DNA of 64,000 nucleotides from Pseudoxanthomonas winnipegensis. Its GTDB lineage: Bacteria > Pseudomonadota > Gammaproteobacteria > Xanthomonadales > Xanthomonadaceae. Numbering within the stretch: position 1 is the first letter of the stretch; the number at the start of each line of letters is the position of its first letter. Shown here piece after piece: positions 63,824 through 64,000 of this stretch. The position numbers and the translations under genes are program-made. The notes under the pieces were generated by a model, which made no database searches, was not told where the DNA came from, and worked only from the letters and a program-made list of their open reading frames with translations. The stretch covers positions 62,001 through 126,000 of the forward strand of contig NZ_SHMH01000003.1 of NCBI RefSeq assembly GCF_004283755.1, read 5' to 3'.

Positions 63824-63899
63824 GAAAGTGCTGATCGCCCTGGGCGTGGCCGTCGTCAAGGCGCTCACGCTCTGGGCCCTGTACCTGCTGCTGCGTTAG
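63810..63899 (+). CDS. Putative single-pass membrane micro-protein overlapping the glmM end
   Basis: A 29-residue frame from GTG 63810 to TAG 63899. It has a basic start (MPRHEKV) followed by one strongly hydrophobic helix, [21 protein letters not shown], then Arg and stop. The first 14 bases overlap glmM in another frame; a later GTG at 63828 would give 23 residues. GGGGCGG upstream could act as a ribosome-binding site. The clean positive-inside/hydrophobic pattern argues for translation, but the frame is short and the evidence is limited. Confidence 0.4.
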   Translation: MPRHEKVLIALGVAVVKALTLWALYLLLR

Positions 63900-63911
63900 G
63901 CCCCGAGGCGA

Positions 63912-63917
63912 TAAACT
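63912..63917 (+). promoter_or_regulatory. -10-like hexamer before the last gene
   Basis: TAAACT lies 36 bases upstream of the final ATG. The predicted leader is about 24 bases. No -35 was recognised. Confidence 0.35.
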
Positions 63918-63947
63918 GGAAGGCCACGTTCCCCTTCCGGTTTGCCC

Positions 63948-64000
63948 ATGAGCAGCGCCATTCCCACCCTCGACATCGCCCGCTTCATCTCGCCCGTCAG
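63948..64000 (+). CDS. Start of a probable 2OG-Fe(II) oxygenase (cut by the window end)
   Basis: Seventeen codons are visible, reading MSSAIPTLDIARFISPV, and the frame runs off the window. The IPTLDIxRF opening is typical of isopenicillin-N-synthase-like 2-oxoglutarate/Fe(II) oxygenases, which begin with such a strand. The catalytic part is outside the window, so the call is tentative. Confidence 0.45.
   Translation, partial: MSSAIPTLDIARFISPV

Overview
The window is very GC-rich chromosomal DNA from a gammaproteobacterium. Gene content and order point to the family Xanthomonadaceae (Xanthomonas / Stenotrophomonas / Pseudoxanthomonas group). The pointers are the fimV-truA-trpF ... trpB-trpA-accD order with a divergent trpI, the queG/nnr-tsaE-amiC-mutL order, DUF1684 and TraB/GumN-like genes, GTAG-headed hairpin repeats like the SMAG elements of Stenotrophomonas, and a large TonB-dependent receptor. 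The genus cannot be fixed from the sequence alone. No rRNA, tRNA, CRISPR array, prophage or classical insertion sequence was found.

Layout. 1-2430: end of pantothenate synthesis (panC, panD) and pgi. 2637-11180: queG facing divergently from nnr-tsaE-amiC-mutL, followed by a coupled DUF1684 lipoprotein and a GumN-like protein. 11210-16923 (minus): metG, an MFS permease, an ArsB/NhaD-type permease, a HAD phosphatase and a stand-alone RnfB-like ferredoxin. 17454-22819: a DUF2147 protein and an AT-richer pair, a TPR-sulfotransferase converging on a TonB-dependent receptor. 23061-30580: mrp, dcd, a LiaI-like membrane protein, HIT and dienelactone hydrolase genes, rimO, greB, a lipoprotein and a HerA-like ATPase. 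30752-40268: an MltD-like lytic transglycosylase and an MdtABC-like RND efflux operon. 40314-45649: an accessory catabolic cluster (MpaB/rubber-oxygenase family protein, OprB porin, rubredoxin, aldehyde dehydrogenase) with a divergent TetR regulator. 45909-52542: an unknown small protein, psd-SCO1, prmB, a GIY-YIG cassette, aroC, a 2-hydroxyacid dehydrogenase and asd. 52687-64000: fimV, truA, trpF, an ABC exporter, trpI divergent from trpB, a DUF3144-like gene, trpA, accD, glmM, a micro-protein and the start of a probable 2OG-Fe(II) oxygenase.

How the parts work together. Most genes are core housekeeping: tryptophan, chorismate, aspartate-family and pantothenate synthesis, cell-wall amidase and GlmM, tRNA/ribosome modification and mismatch repair. 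Many are packed with 1-8 base overlaps that suggest translational coupling. Two blocks look accessory. The sulfotransferase/TonB-receptor pair suggests uptake plus sulfation of some molecule. The TetR-controlled cluster reads as a pathway of outer-membrane entry, oxidative cleavage to an aldehyde, then oxidation to an acid. A perfect 18-bp palindrome (8-2-8) lies between tetR and the oxygenase gene and is a strong operator candidate.

Short repeats are the other theme: GTAG hairpins between two convergent gene pairs, a GIY-YIG gene framed by perfect 32-bp inverted repeats, an 84%-identical 68-bp dispersed repeat, CTCACTCC-type leader repeats ending at the start codons of mutL and trpF, and a heptamer microsatellite translated in frame inside metG.
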